In this document: piece after piece, positions 9,978 through 21,187 of the stretch
How the letters are laid out: each line of letters begins with the position of its first letter
Numbering within the stretch: the first letter of the stretch is position 1
Assembly (NCBI GenBank): GCA_960531495.1
Contig: OY482851.1
Coordinates: 18,954,636 to 19,018,635, forward strand
DNA length: 64,000 nt
Direction of reading: 5' to 3'
From: Zeus faber
Lineage: Eukaryota; Chordata; Actinopteri; Zeiformes; Zeidae
Notes under the pieces: generated by a model
What the model saw: the letters and a program-made list of their open reading frames with translations, nothing else
Told to the model about the DNA's origin: nothing
Databases searched by the model: none
Program-made: the position numbers and the translations under genes

Positions 9978-12900
9978 CCAAGTTGTGTTTTTTTTCAGAC
10001 AGAAATGACCCTGAGCAGAAATATAAATTATTACTTTTCAGCTCAGTAGAGTTTGCTGGAAGGCCAGTGGCCGGTGACCATGACAACAGCTTCTTCAGAT
10101 GTAATTTTATAAATTGTATTTTTTTTAGAAATGCTCAGTAGCGGAAAACCATCTTAAAATCATAAGTCTATAGCCGTGAACAACTACTTTGCTTCATCGA
10201 GCAACAGTTCTGATAGCAAAGGCAAAACCAAACTAAAGCAAACTTATCATTTTCTAATATGTTGGCATGCATTTTGTATGTTGATATTGTTGTTTTAAAC
10301 TACTTTGTAACATTAAAAAGTGCTACACAGATTAGGGTGTATTTTTATTTTATATATTATATTATATCTTCCCATTTAATTATTTTAATAAAGACACATT
10401 TCTCTTCATTCTGAGAAATCGAACGCCTTCAATGAGTGCCTTTAAGGCAATGATGGTCAGCCACTGGAAATGCTACAATACACCACTATCCACCACTTTG
10501 TCGACTGAAAACTGAGGAAGAGAGTGACTGAGGAAGTGTCCCCATTACGCACGGAGCTTTATTTGTCACAGCCTTGAGCCAAACAATTTCCTATTTTATA
10601 CTTAGCCGAATGGTGTATACAAAATAAATAAATAAATGTAAAATAAATGATTATCAAAAATATATATATAAATAATTGGCTACGTGTAACCCCTGGGACA
10701 CAACAGAAGTGATGCGTCAGCGGCGCGAAAGTGTCGCGGCAACGCTTCAGATACGCTGCCATTTTAATCAATTTGGAAGGTCACACCAAGCAGAAGCATC
10801 ATGGCTGTGAAAGTGGCATGCCGCGAGCCTCCTAAACCCCTCGCATTTTTTTATACCTCGCCTCTATTTTTCCGGGCGTACACTGTAGCGTAGATTTCCA
10901 TAGAGGTCCATTCAAAGGATGTATTTAGTGAAAATATTTAATTACCAAGCTTGGTATGCGTACACCACATATATAAAATGCCTAACATGGACTACTGAGT
11001 TAAAAAGAGTCAAACTAATACATTTTCCCCCTAAACAAATGAACATGGTAAAACTGACTTGTCAAGCAATAGATTTTTGTTGAAGAAAAATCTGCAGATT
11101 TATTTACAAGGTATTATTGCACTATTAATATATTTTATCAAATGTACAAGAATATATTCATTGTATGTTTTCTTCATTTATTAATCGACCAACAAGTTAC
11201 GGATAAATAAAAATAATCAGAAAACACTTTATCACAGAAACAGCTCAATAAATACACATACATTTTTGAAATCTCCTGCATCCTCCTCTGGTTAACTGGA
11301 CAAACCCACTTCTGCCACCTCTGGCTTCTCCACCTCCACCTGCCTCCTGTCAACAGCCGCAGTGTTTTTATAGATTATTACTTATTCCAGCGATTAAATG
11401 TGTTGTATTCAAGCCGGAAGCTGCTGTGTGAAATATAAACAATCAACTCACAAACAAATCCAACTACTGTACTTTAATAAACAAACAGTCTCCAAATTCA
11501 AATGAAAAGTTAAAGGTTGAAAATGAAAGCAAAGATTGACTTACCCATTGAAAGTTGAGACATTTCAGGATTTGAAGTTTAAAGTCTGAGAGAATGATGC
11601 TTACACAGGCCCGTTTTAGATGGAATGAAGTCCGGAAGGAACTGACGAGTCGTCAAATGACGTACCGCTTTTGCGTTGCTGACATGTCGTTGATGATGCC
11701 GCTTTTGGTGCGGCCCAGGGGATAGTAGACATTCCCTTAAGACGTCTCAATTTTTTTATAAATAGCCCCAGGTCTAAATAGTGTGCGTGTCCTCTGAGCG
11801 AGCGATTGGGGTGCAATGTGCTCCCCTGTCTCCCTCTCCATGCGTAATGGAGACATGGAGAGGGAGCGATCATGGGCGATCCATTGTGTGTCTTGTTCCT
11901 CTAAATAAAGCAAATAAAAACATTGTGTTTTTATTTTAGATTTATTTTATTTGATTTCCTTATTGAACAAAACCAAAAAAAGCACCATGCGTAATAGGGA
12001 CACTCACTCACTCGCGCTCACTCACGCTTACAACCCCCCCCATACTAACTATAATAGTAATAATAATTATTATAATAATAATAATAATACATATAATGAT
12101 ACTAAATAGTTTCCAATTTGTGCTCAGAACCTTGAAGGTAAATCTTGCAGAACCTCATTCTATCATTCACCGGGTTTCACTGTGGCCTATTTCTGTGTAA
12201 TTCTCTTTTCCGCTACGAACAGATATTGAATAATAACTGCAGCAACGAGGGTGGGAGTTGAAATTCCTATTAGCTCTAATTACTTCTCCCATTTATCCTT
12301 GGGAACGACATGAAGATTAATGAAGCTCTCCACTATTTTAAGCAAGGTTATTTAAATGACTGATTCTACTCTCCTTATATCACTGCATTTATCTTCATGC
12401 AAGACAGGGACGGTTCAGCTTTTTTTTTTGTTTTTTGATCCCTTTTTTAGTATTCTATACCATGCCTATGGTGGACCACTTTAAATGGAATTAAGTCAGA
12501 AGAAAGTGACTGGAACAGAAATGGCCATTTTCTCAAAGACTTTGGAGATTGTCCGTCTGGGTTTTCCAATAACCTCTTCCAAAAATTTAAATCAACATAA
12601 TGGTTTTGGCCCGCCGCTGCTTCTGACCAAAACTATTTTAAATCATGACATGCCAAAGTGGCGTGAAAAAATAAGAATAAATCAACTAATTAAATATCTT
12701 AAATACACTGTATGAATGGATTTCTGACTCAAATGAGAGGCAGCAGGATTTACTTCAACATATTCGTAAATATACAGTATATGTTTATCTATATACAGCC
12801 GAACTTTACAGTGTGTGACATAACTGAAATTAATGCAATTTTAAAAAAGGAAACAATTTAGGTGAAATATGGATGTAGGTTATAAGTGTAACTATATAAA

Positions 12901-13139
12901 TTAATATACAGCATGTAAGCATTATTGCACATAAGCTAAATCAACTAAACTTAAAGAGCAAAATGTGTTTGGTCATTACAGCAGTGCAGTACATAACATG
13001 AAGTAAGTACAGATGTAAGAGTAAATACACTAAATTAACAAAATATATAGACAGCTCAATAAATAGTCAATTTTGAATGAAATAAAAAAACATATTAGAT
13101 TCAACGAAATAGTCATATGACAGAGGCAATGTATGACAA
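9978..13139. other. No recognisable gene; recurring GCGTAATGGGGACAC word
   Basis: About 3 kb with no recognisable domain. A 19-base word (GTGCGTAATGGGGACACTT at 8888-8906) recurs exactly in inverted orientation at 10534-10552 and imperfectly near 11838 and 11985, which suggests fragments of one dispersed repeat. Short AT microsatellites lie at 10621-10670 and 12050-12100. The part at 12190-12400 is non-repetitive and of even composition and could be conserved non-coding DNA, but this cannot be tested here. Confidence 0.45.
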
Positions 13140-13800
13140 GGCAATGTGCAATGCAGCATATGGTATATTACTGTAAATGGCTCTGTTGAATACTTGATTG
13201 TGATTGGCCGATGGCGGCTATCAGATCTCAATTATTTCTGAATAATGACCGCTCTCTGTTAATGAGGATTGGTTGAGTGAGTTGTTGCCTGTCGTCATGG
13301 GCAACTACTTCTCCACCTGGTTTCCACGCTGCCTACGTGGTAATGCAAACATTACCTAGTGGCACCACCTTGTGGCGCGAGATAGGAACAGTGGAAGTCT
13401 TGACGAGATGAATGCGAGGGTCTAGACACCGGGGCTGGGCCCCACCACCCGGTCAAAGCCGGGTCCAGGACCATGGACCGGCCTCAAACTTTTCAAGGAT
13501 CCCGTGGGGGACACGGGCCACCACCCACCCCTAGTCTGGAGGGTCTAGACCCCCGGGTCGGGCCACAGCACCCAAAACCCGCGGAGGAGTCTTATGAAGA
13601 GCGAAGACTATTTTTCGTAGCAGAAACTAAAATAGTTTCAAATCGATATTCTGTCTCTAAAATGTATTTTTTTTAATTTTATTTGGTAAATACCGGTGTA
13701 ATAGGTCATTATCACAAAATAACCTCCTTCAGGGTGATCGCCGTGTCGGGGGTTATTTTGTGATAATGACCGGCTGGCTGCACATCATCCCATACTTATG
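13140..13800 (+). mobile_element. Miniature element with a 21-bp perfect hairpin
   Basis: The segment 13704-13724 and its exact reverse complement 13751-13771 (GGTTATTTTGTGATAATGAC plus C) form a stem of 21 pairs around 26 bases. The downstream 'GATAATGACC-GGC-GGCTGCA' block is repeated at 55465-55495 in a second, more diverged copy. Upstream, 13300-13365 ('CTACTTCTCCACCTGGTTTC', then GGCACCACCTT) also resembles 55310-55370. Two copies with matching order indicate a dispersed repeat. The outer ends are not resolved, so the limits are approximate. Confidence 0.5.
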
Positions 13801-14016
13801 TTCCTGTTTTGGTCAGGCCATCTGCAATTATAACACCAACCAAAAATAAATATTTTAAAGAATAATATGTGACAGTCAGTTTGTATAGCGTTAGGGTTAG
13901 GGTCAGTTCAATTTCCTCCTTCTTTATTCTATCTCTCTCTCTCTCTCCCTCACTTTTTCATTCATCTCCTTGAATAAATCATCTTTGAGTCTTTAATTTG
14001 CTTCCTTTCCTTTGCA
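13801..14016. other. Possible intron end
   Basis: Contains TTAGGG-like words (13892-13904), a (CT)n run at 13933-13948, and a pyrimidine-rich stretch ending TTTCCTTTGCAG at 14017, a near-ideal splice acceptor for the candidate exon that follows. Confidence 0.4.
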
Positions 14017-14214
14017 GTTGCTGCTCCAATCTCCGGGTCTTATCTGGGTATCGGGGTAGAGTGCCAACATCAGCCTCCTACACTATACCGTGATGGTGTT
14101 GAATTTCCCATCATGCCGCTGGCTTCAGCCCCAACTCCTCTTGAACCTGCAACCCCGCTGAGGAGCCACCAAACGCTAATGGGCAATGCTGTTTACACAC
14201 ATGCAGTTCATTAG
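14017..14214 (+). CDS. Candidate 3'-terminal coding exon of an unidentified gene
   Basis: A strong acceptor (pyrimidine tract, then GCAG ending at 14017) is followed by one open frame of 65 codons ending at TAG 14212-14214. The other two frames are closed within 75 bases. The peptide starts VAAPISGSYLGIGVECQHQP, is Pro/Leu/Thr rich in the middle and ends VYTHAVH. Codon use looks coding-like, without the repeats or homopolymers that explain most other frames here. A possible polyadenylation signal AATAAA lies near 14408. If real, the exon would enter in phase 1 (one base from the previous exon). I do not recognise the protein, and no upstream exon is visible in the window. A chance frame after a good acceptor cannot be excluded. 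Confidence 0.35.
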   Translation, partial: VAAPISGSYLGIGVECQHQPPTLYRDGVEFPIMPLASAPTPLEPATPLRSHQTLMGNAVYTHAVH

Positions 14215-14746
14215 AATGTTAAAAATAACTGTCTTTCCAAGTAGCTGGACCAGTGGGAAATATTGGGTTCCAATGTTTCCAAATGTTTAGTTCGTTTCTG
14301 TGGGCACCGCCTCTTTAAAAAATGGCTTTATTGTAGTAATAATAACGTCTTCCACTCATATATTTGCAAGATAAGGAACAGTAATCAAAATTGAATTAAT
14401 TACTACAAAATAAAGTTTAATTGAATTATAATTAATAATAAATTATTAATAATCCTGGCATTCATAAGTAATTTAATGACAGAAAAAAGACTTTCTGATT
14501 ACTGAGTTGTTATTCGCAGGTCCTTCCAGTTTTAAAAGAATGATTACAGCAGAATATTGTGTAAATCACGGTGCCAGAGCTGCACTGGGCTGTGTTGTTG
14601 TTGTTGTTGTTGCTGTTTTTCATATGACTGAGTTATTTTCCAAGTCAACCTTGGGCAGCTGCCAAACACCTTGGGACACCAATGTGTCCACGTTACATTT
14701 GCTGAACTTCATCAAAATGTAAGCAAAAAAAGAAGAAACAATTATT
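14215..14746. other. Possible 3' UTR, then AT-rich DNA
   Basis: AATAAA near 14408 could end a transcript from the candidate exon. A (GTT)n run at 14595-14615 gives a 71-codon chance frame. Confidence 0.3.
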
Positions 14747-15439
14747 TTAATGGTCCCATTATGAAGAAAAGGTTTTCATCTGAGGTGTCCATCCATCCAG
14801 TTTGTAAAAAAATGAACGAGGCCACATTAGCTGCCAAAATTTGGAAATGAAACTGGATGGATTTGGGAATGAATACCCAAATTTGGGTTTGATAGCGATT
14901 GCAGCAGACAGAAGGCCATCACCGGACTTTTTTTTTTCTAGGACTTAACCTAGTACACAGTAGGTTATGGATCCCCATGTGCATGGACTGTAAAATCTGG
15001 GCGCCAGCTTCATAGAATGTTAAAATGAACATTTCTGTCCAATCAGAAGGACGTCACTCATCAAAAGTATGGATGGACGTGCACATGGAGGGTTATTTCT
15101 TGTGATTTCATGTTTTTACTCATTGCATGTCCTTGGCTTTTAAAGTAAATAAATGGCATTCTGACGGACAACTCTTAAATTGACTTTAAAATTATCTTTA
15201 TTAATTTTCCATTATTTGAGTTTGGAGTCCCGGCTCCACTGCTCATCACCCCCGGCGAGGCGCTTGAATCTCCCCATTGGATAGAAGAGTAGAGCGCAGC
15301 AATGCAGCAAGGCAGACAGCAAAGCAGGTAGGACAGGAGTGATTGGCTTCTTAAACCAGCCCATAAGGGCGTGGAAACATGTGGCATGGTCAAGTTATCT
15401 GGCAGAACCGGTTTATTTTTCATATTATGGGACCTTTAA
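14747..15439. mobile_element. TTAA-flanked non-autonomous DNA transposon, copy A
   Basis: TTAA at 14747-14750 is followed by TGGTCCCATTATG. At the other end CATATTATGGGACCT precedes TTAA at 15436-15439. The termini are inverted repeats (TGGTCCCAT-TATG against AGGTCCCATAATATG) flanked by the same TTAA tetranucleotide, which is the target duplication of piggyBac and Kolobok transposases. The 693-bp element has no transposase frame and must have been moved in trans. Related ends occur at 40935 and 42319-42962. Confidence 0.75.
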
Positions 15440-15559
15440 AGTAATTACTCTGCAAATGATTTTCAATAATTATTTTTCTTGTTACCTCTTTTTCTAAAAC
15501 AAATTTTTTTTGACTCGATAATTCCTGACAACCTATTTATATTGTATAGTCAATGTTTC

Positions 15560-15700
15560 CAGGATTCAAGATTCTTTATCTGTCGCATGGACCAGACAAA
15601 GGAGGAAGGGCAAATTCTAAAGACACCTATTAAGTATAAAGAAAATAATAAACATCTGCAAGAAAAACAAAAAATAAACAAATAACATCGGCAAAATATA
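15560..15700 (-). mobile_element. Short 3' end of an L2-type LINE
   Basis: The segment GATTCAAGATTCTTTATCTG followed by an A-rich stretch matches, on the minus strand, the typical fish L2 terminus (AATAAA-like signal, then repeated TTGAATC). The same terminus is seen at 23352-23380. Only the tail survives; there is no coding part. Confidence 0.5.
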
Positions 15701-17184
15701 TAAGCAAAACATATCCATAATCATAACTGCTGTCGTCTGATTTGCCAAAACTTGCACCGGCGACTTCAAAATGTCCAAACCTTTCATTTAGATAAAATTT
15801 TTTTTGTTTTCATTTGAAGCTGAAGGGAGGGGAACCGTCTCCTGAAAGGTAGAATTACAGAGAGATAGATTTGAGGAATCGATGTCACTATTAGGACAAA
15901 TTGACTGAGGCTTTAACGGCACAAAGCCCATTTAGGACAAACAGATTATGGGGTTTAACGCTAATCTGCACATAATACATTTTATTCCCCCTCTTTATTT
16001 ATTCCGCCATAATCCCCTGCAATCCCATTTAATTTCATTGGCCCGAGGATTATTCTGTACTGTATTTAGAAATGTAATTGTCTCGCTCTAATGCACTGCC
16101 ATGCATGTATTGATCACGCTGGCGTCTTTATTAGACACCAGCGCGTCACCACGACAAATTCCTTGCAGAAAAATGTATTTGGTGTAATAAACCCATTCTG
16201 ATTGTGATTCTTCTTCTTCCACAGCACTAATGATGGCAGTCTCTGAAATCTTTGCCCTAGCCCCCCCCCCACTCTTCATCTCTGCCGTTGTTTTGTGATG
16301 AAGTCTGGCCTCTGTAGTTCAGCGTTATTGTCTTTTTCCTCCCCTGTACATTTAATATCCGCTCGGAGAACCTCTCACTTCTTCAGGACGGATAAATGTG
16401 TTTTGTTATCGTTCGGGTGATTATGGATGTTTATTAAAGATGCTGCTATGGATGGAAAAAAAAAAAAAAGGAAAGTTCCACCTAAACTAAGATTTTACCA
16501 CAGTCTGAATGTATTTATTTAGGTAAGGTAATATATAGAATGATGATACACTGGATAACATTTTTTTGAGGAGTTTGCAACATTTTTGTCGCAAACTTTA
16601 GGAAGTATCAATTGATGAATATTTGTTCAGACCATGTTTCGCAGAATGCTCAACCCAAAACTGCAACAGGCTAAAAAAAGAACACCAGAATTCTGAAACT
16701 TACATCTATCCTCTATTTGCTTTTGTCTGTTGTCTTTTGGGTCTACACCGGAGTGATTTCCACGGAACACATTTAAATTCGTACATCAATAGGATGAGGG
16801 CAGTACGTCCTCCAAGAGTATACATTTAGTAAAGTCTATAAAAGGAATAACTCATCGCTATAAAAGTGAAAGAGGCTTGTTTCCCACAAGGTCAGGCATT
16901 ACAGGGTACGCTTGCTATTTTCTCACCCCTTATTCAAAGGTTCATTGCCATCATTCATAACTGTTCACAACACAACTTCGCTGAATGCTTTATCAGTGAG
17001 AAACTTACCACTCTGCTGCCGCTTCTCACTTTCAATGCAGTCCAATGGGGAAAATGTTTAAACCTTGTTTAAACACGTTGAAACTCCTTTTCGAAAACAG
17101 GAAGCTCACAATATAGTCAGGGTTGACTTTAGAGAGCAGAGCCTGTATGACACAAACTATCACAATATGAGTCTCTGTATATCA
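15701..17184. other. No recognisable gene; possible conserved non-coding part
   Basis: No domain-bearing frame. The stretch 15900-16200 is free of simple repeats and has the even, AT-moderate composition of vertebrate conserved non-coding elements. This is only an impression and needs alignment. A poly-C run lies at 16261-16270 and a poly-A run at 16457-16470. Confidence 0.35.
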
Positions 17185-18210
17185 GCCTTGGTGTGTCATT
17201 TAATATATAAATGTGCGTATGTCAAATATCTTCAAAGTTCTTGGAGTAATTATGTGGGCTAACCCCAACCCAACCCCATCTACACTCTGAGAGCCTGTTT
17301 GGGGCCTCTTTTCATTTTCTTTTCACCCCTGGCTGTATTTGCAGGTAAACTTGAGAATCTTGTGCATTTCTACTTGTTTATAATCCGCATCACCAACCTC
17401 AACGGACTTCATCGCGTCATCAACTTCTTCAGTTGTAACAACAACAAGCATATTGTAGGTCTCCTCCGGTAGTTTTTAAAATATTCGGTTTTATCTTCAC
17501 ATTCAGGTTGAAATCCGCTGTTTGAAATGTTCTCCAAGTCCGGGATAACACCAGAATCAGTTTCACCATCACTGTGGTTCTCTGCGCCTCTGTTGAAAAA
17601 CTGACTATCATCGCGGAAAAGGAAGTCCAGTACACGCTGCTTACACTGACTTGGATCTATCGCACTGGTCAGATTAAGGTCCACGATATGATTTTAAATA
17701 TTCCTTGTTTACGGAAGTGACCGCATCAGCATGACTTCTTCGGTGGTACATGTCGGTACACGCCCCCTCCACAATGATGTCTCCGCGTGTGTGTGTAAAA
17801 GTCTTACGATTGATAGGTTGAACTCTATCAAAACGGTTTCACATTGTGACTTCACATCACTTGGATTATGTAGGAATAATCTTCACCTGGAAGGTCCCTT
17901 TAAGGGAAACCATCAACCGGCGTTGTTCAGCGCTATTCAGCGTCTCTGTAAGTGAACTGTGGTTCCCCATGTAATCTAACAGGAATATTTAACTCCACGG
18001 TTAAACATTTTTCTACTATTTATAAATCAAACTTGGTTTTGAAAATACGATGAGAGATAAAAAATTAAAAAAAATAAAACACAAAGGAACACGAATCTGG
18101 AAAAGTTTCATTTAACTTTTAGAAAGTATTTTTTTTTTAACTTATTTGGCTGCTCCTGGCGATTTTAGAAATGTACGAGATAGTGGGTTTTTCTACGATG
18201 GGTCACATTT
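17185..18210 (-). mobile_element. Family A DNA transposon, copy 2
   Basis: On the minus strand the element starts at AAATGTGACCC-like sequence (18200-18210) and carries the shared AT-rich leader, the acidic coding block (17684-17409) and the downstream block with 'CAAATATCTTCAAAG' inverted near 17225. The right terminus is clear; the left limit is where similarity to copy 1 fades. It is about 1 kb long. Its coding block is the best preserved with copy 3. Confidence 0.65.
17409..17684 (-). pseudogene. Acidic exon-like peptide of family A (copy 2)
   Basis: The 91-codon frame encodes DLNLTSAIDPSQCKQRVLDF, then FRDDSQF, an Asp/Glu/Ser-rich stretch and PDLENISNSGFQ. The same peptide order occurs in copy 3 (37261-37611) and, more broken, in copy 1. 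In the alignment the original frame shifts near 17475, because after the shift the bases read Val-Thr-Thr-Glu-Glu-Val-Asp-Asp and end in Lys-Phe-Thr-Cys-Lys. This looks like the acidic N-terminal exon of a transposase or accessory protein, followed by a Cys-containing motif. The function is unknown; the copy is inactive. Confidence 0.5.
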
Positions 18211-18492
18211 ATCAGCATTTTGACGGTTTTATTGTCTCCTTTTCATGTCGGCAATTACGCTCTTTCTGCAAAATCGGTGCGAATGTAAAAGACTAGAAAC
18301 CGAAAGCTGGCCGCTTCCTACCCGGCAACATACTGTAGTTAATGTTAAACTTTTGAGAAGTCTTAGAGTAGTTTTAAAGTAAATGTTATATTGCTGTTAT
18401 TCAAAACATGTTCAGTGGTAAATGAAGGCACCCAGCATTTTGATAAAGTTTTGGTTGGAAAAAGAGAACATACGGAGAACATATCCTATACA
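18211..18492. other. No recognisable gene
   Basis: Mixed-composition DNA between two repeat-derived segments. Confidence 0.4.
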
Positions 18493-18615
18493 GTGACCAG
18501 ATGTCCCGGGACTGTCCCAGATTCTAGTGTCGCAACAGGTATCTGTAAAACACTAAAATGTCCGGGTTTTCAACATTCACTGACAAATTGTCCTGGTTTT
18601 CAGCAAAATTAAAAT
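18493..18615. mobile_element. Terminal fragment of an hAT-like element
   Basis: The segment starts CAGTGACCAGATGTCCCGGG and contains several TGTCCCGG / TGTCCGGG words. This 'GACCAGATGTCCCGG...' pattern is a familiar end of dispersed hAT-type repeats in vertebrates. The opposite end is not found, so it is a fragment. Confidence 0.4.
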
Positions 18616-18740
18616 AATAATAATATTATAGTTGTTTTCACCGCTTACTTATACAGTATACAGGCAAGCAGAAAAGAGCGTGCCCGAAGATCCCACCAGA
18701 GAAGCGGCGTCGTCATAAACACGCCCAATAGCTTGCTGTG

Positions 18741-18742
<2 letters not shown>

Positions 18743-18829
<87 letters not shown>
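18743..18829. repeat. (GT)n microsatellite
   Basis: About 43 uninterrupted GT units. Confidence 0.97.
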
Positions 18830-18830
<1 letters not shown>

Positions 18831-19739
18831 AGGAAAGGCATCATATCTCAACCCCCACTGCGCGTCCCCATGCCTCTCCATTAACTTATTGAGCGAAACA
18901 AAAAAACCACGATTCCCTAATATTATCATTAAATCAATGACCTGCTATGCTGGCAGGCTGATGTTTTCAAGGTGACGACTACTTCAGCTCATTGCTACGT
19001 GGCAATTAGCAATTAGCAGCAGGAAAACTACACAGGATAATGAAACGGCAGCAGCGGTTAATGATTCTCAAGTTGCTTTCAACATTATTTTCAGTCCATT
19101 TTAAATGTGGACATTTATCAATTCCAAATGATGCCGTTATCACCCAAAAAGATCGCAGAAATGTCAGCACAGCGTCCCTCCATTCCTCATAGGTGAGAAG
19201 TTATTTGTATTCCATTAACCATATACATGAAAGGGTGTCCATCCCCCTCGAAATAAATGTTCCTGACCTTCATAAAAATGAGATTTTAAATGCAAATCAC
19301 CTCTGGAGTGGAGAGAAAGCTTCATCAATAGCTTCAGTATGAATATCAATGATAGATGCGTCCGTCTTGAATCAATAGGTCCCCGGAAAAGTCCTGGAAA
19401 AAATACAGAAAAAATAACACAAAATAAAAATGAAACCATAAATCCAATATTGAATGATTTGCTTTCACAACAAATTTCAATATTATTCAGAGCGACTCAG
19501 AGGGTGAATAATTATGTAAACCAAAATAGATTGTAAGCACATCATTTCTCCAGTTCTGCATTCGCACTTCAACGCATTCATGTGATTTACTAGAGTGAAG
19601 AGAAACAGCCTCGGAGTTGCAGGGTGTGGAATTTACGGAAGGGACTCGGCAGAAATATAATAATAACATTCACAAGTAGGTTTTAATTAGTGTACAATCC
19701 CGTGAAAATAAGAACTGTGTTTTCATTACCTCAGATTGC
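18830..19739. other. No recognisable gene
   Basis: No supported feature. Small chance frames only. Confidence 0.5.
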
Positions 19740-20000
19740 GCCCTTTACATACATAGGGAGCGGGTACGCTCCCACGGAGACCGCCATGTTGCAACGCCGT
19801 GTTTCTACGGTAGCCCAGAATGGACAACCCAAAACAGTGGCCTCCTCCTTCCTGTCTCTCTAACCTCCGTTATGTTACCGGGAGGTATGTATCCCGCTAA
19901 CGCTATCTCGCTATCAGACTATACGCCTCGAATAAAAAACATAGTCAGGGCTCTTTGAGGCCCCTCTCGACCCCTTACAACAGGTGGTTTAGTCCGCCCC
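19740..20000. repeat. Dispersed fish repeat (CGCCATGTT ... GTAGCCCAGAATGGAC)
   Basis: The block with 'GAGACCGCCATGTTG', 'GTTTCTACGGTAGCCCAGAA' and the following 'GGACAACCCAAAACAGTGGC' resembles a repeat I recognise as widespread in fish genomes. It is richer in G+C than its flanks. I cannot see inverted ends here, so class and limits are uncertain. Confidence 0.4.
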
Positions 20001-21023
20001 AGCACTGTGCATGTTTGTTCCTAAATAGAAATGTCATTTAATATCACCTTTTACATTCATTTGATCCATCAAACATTTCTTTCTGTGTGTTTTCAATAAT
20101 TTGTTTGCTTATAAGTGAAATTTTCTGAAATGTAGAAGCTTTAAAAGAATAAACATTTTTCAAATTGATTTTAAGATTTTTCACTGAATGTTTTCCTTTG
20201 AGGCCTACATGCTTTTGAACCACCACACCGTGGGCTTGGATAGATTAAATGTACTGGAACTGTGTATTACTGCAATGTATAGACTAGCACTGATTGGAAA
20301 GCCAATTCTTTTTTCTTCCTTTTTCTGCAAATGAAACATGACTCTAGTGAAGTCTTTTTCAGTTGTCTTTAATTTTGCAGTACAGTAAGCATTTTCTCAA
20401 TGTAGTGGTTAGAAAAGTAAGGTGGTATTTTTTAGTTTTGTCTCATACCTTGGAAATGATAAATACTTAAAGAAGGATAAAGAAAATACTTTTCTCTGAA
20501 GCATGATACTCCACGCAAATCCACAGATCATTAGTGACTACACTGAAAACCACTATAGATTCATGTGTACAGACTGGTTGTTGGCTCAATTATTTGTAAC
20601 GTTTTTTCAAAAGGTACGTGAGAGACATGGATCAAGAAAGGAAGGGGGCCCACAGAGACCGCTTATGTATAGGGCTCAGAATTTTGTGCGACACCCCTGT
20701 CACTAACACACACGCAGAACCATTCACTGTCTTGATCGGGGCTATTGACATTGAAGCATCTTGACTTGATACAATTTTCCTTCGTCCTCATCTTCTTCCT
20801 CCCCTTTTCTCTCCCTTGGAAATTCAGAAACATCACACAACTCCGCAGCCTGCCATTCCGTCACAACCCCATGTCTAGAGAGGGAAAACCATCGCACCTT
20901 ATCGGTAAAACCGAGGCAACAGGAGTGACTGGCAGATTGGCCAGCAAGTCCATCACCAGAGGTCAAAGGAGGCACTTTCCAAACATTACATTTCCTCCTG
21001 ATCAGCAATCAATCTGGACATAG

Positions 21024-21027
<4 letters not shown>
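20001..21027. other. No confirmed gene; weak exon candidate
   Basis: Mostly AT-rich. At 20828-20904 a 77-base open segment sits between a pyrimidine-rich acceptor (ending AG at 20827) and a GTAAAA donor (20905). The 92-codon frame 20745-21023 crosses it, but the frame is open outside the putative exon too, which weakens the case. Confidence 0.25.

Positions 21028-21118
<91 letters not shown>
21028..21118. repeat. (CA)n microsatellite
   Basis: About 44 CA units with one CG step at the left end. Confidence 0.97.
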
Positions 21119-21120
<2 letters not shown>

Positions 21121-21187
21121 TGTTTGCACACACAACAACAAAGCAAACATACCCCTAGACTTCTGAGACACCCTGAAGTTGCCCTTA

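Noticed and set aside
13888..13908. TTAGGG-type repeat
   Set aside because: Only two hexamers; expected by chance.
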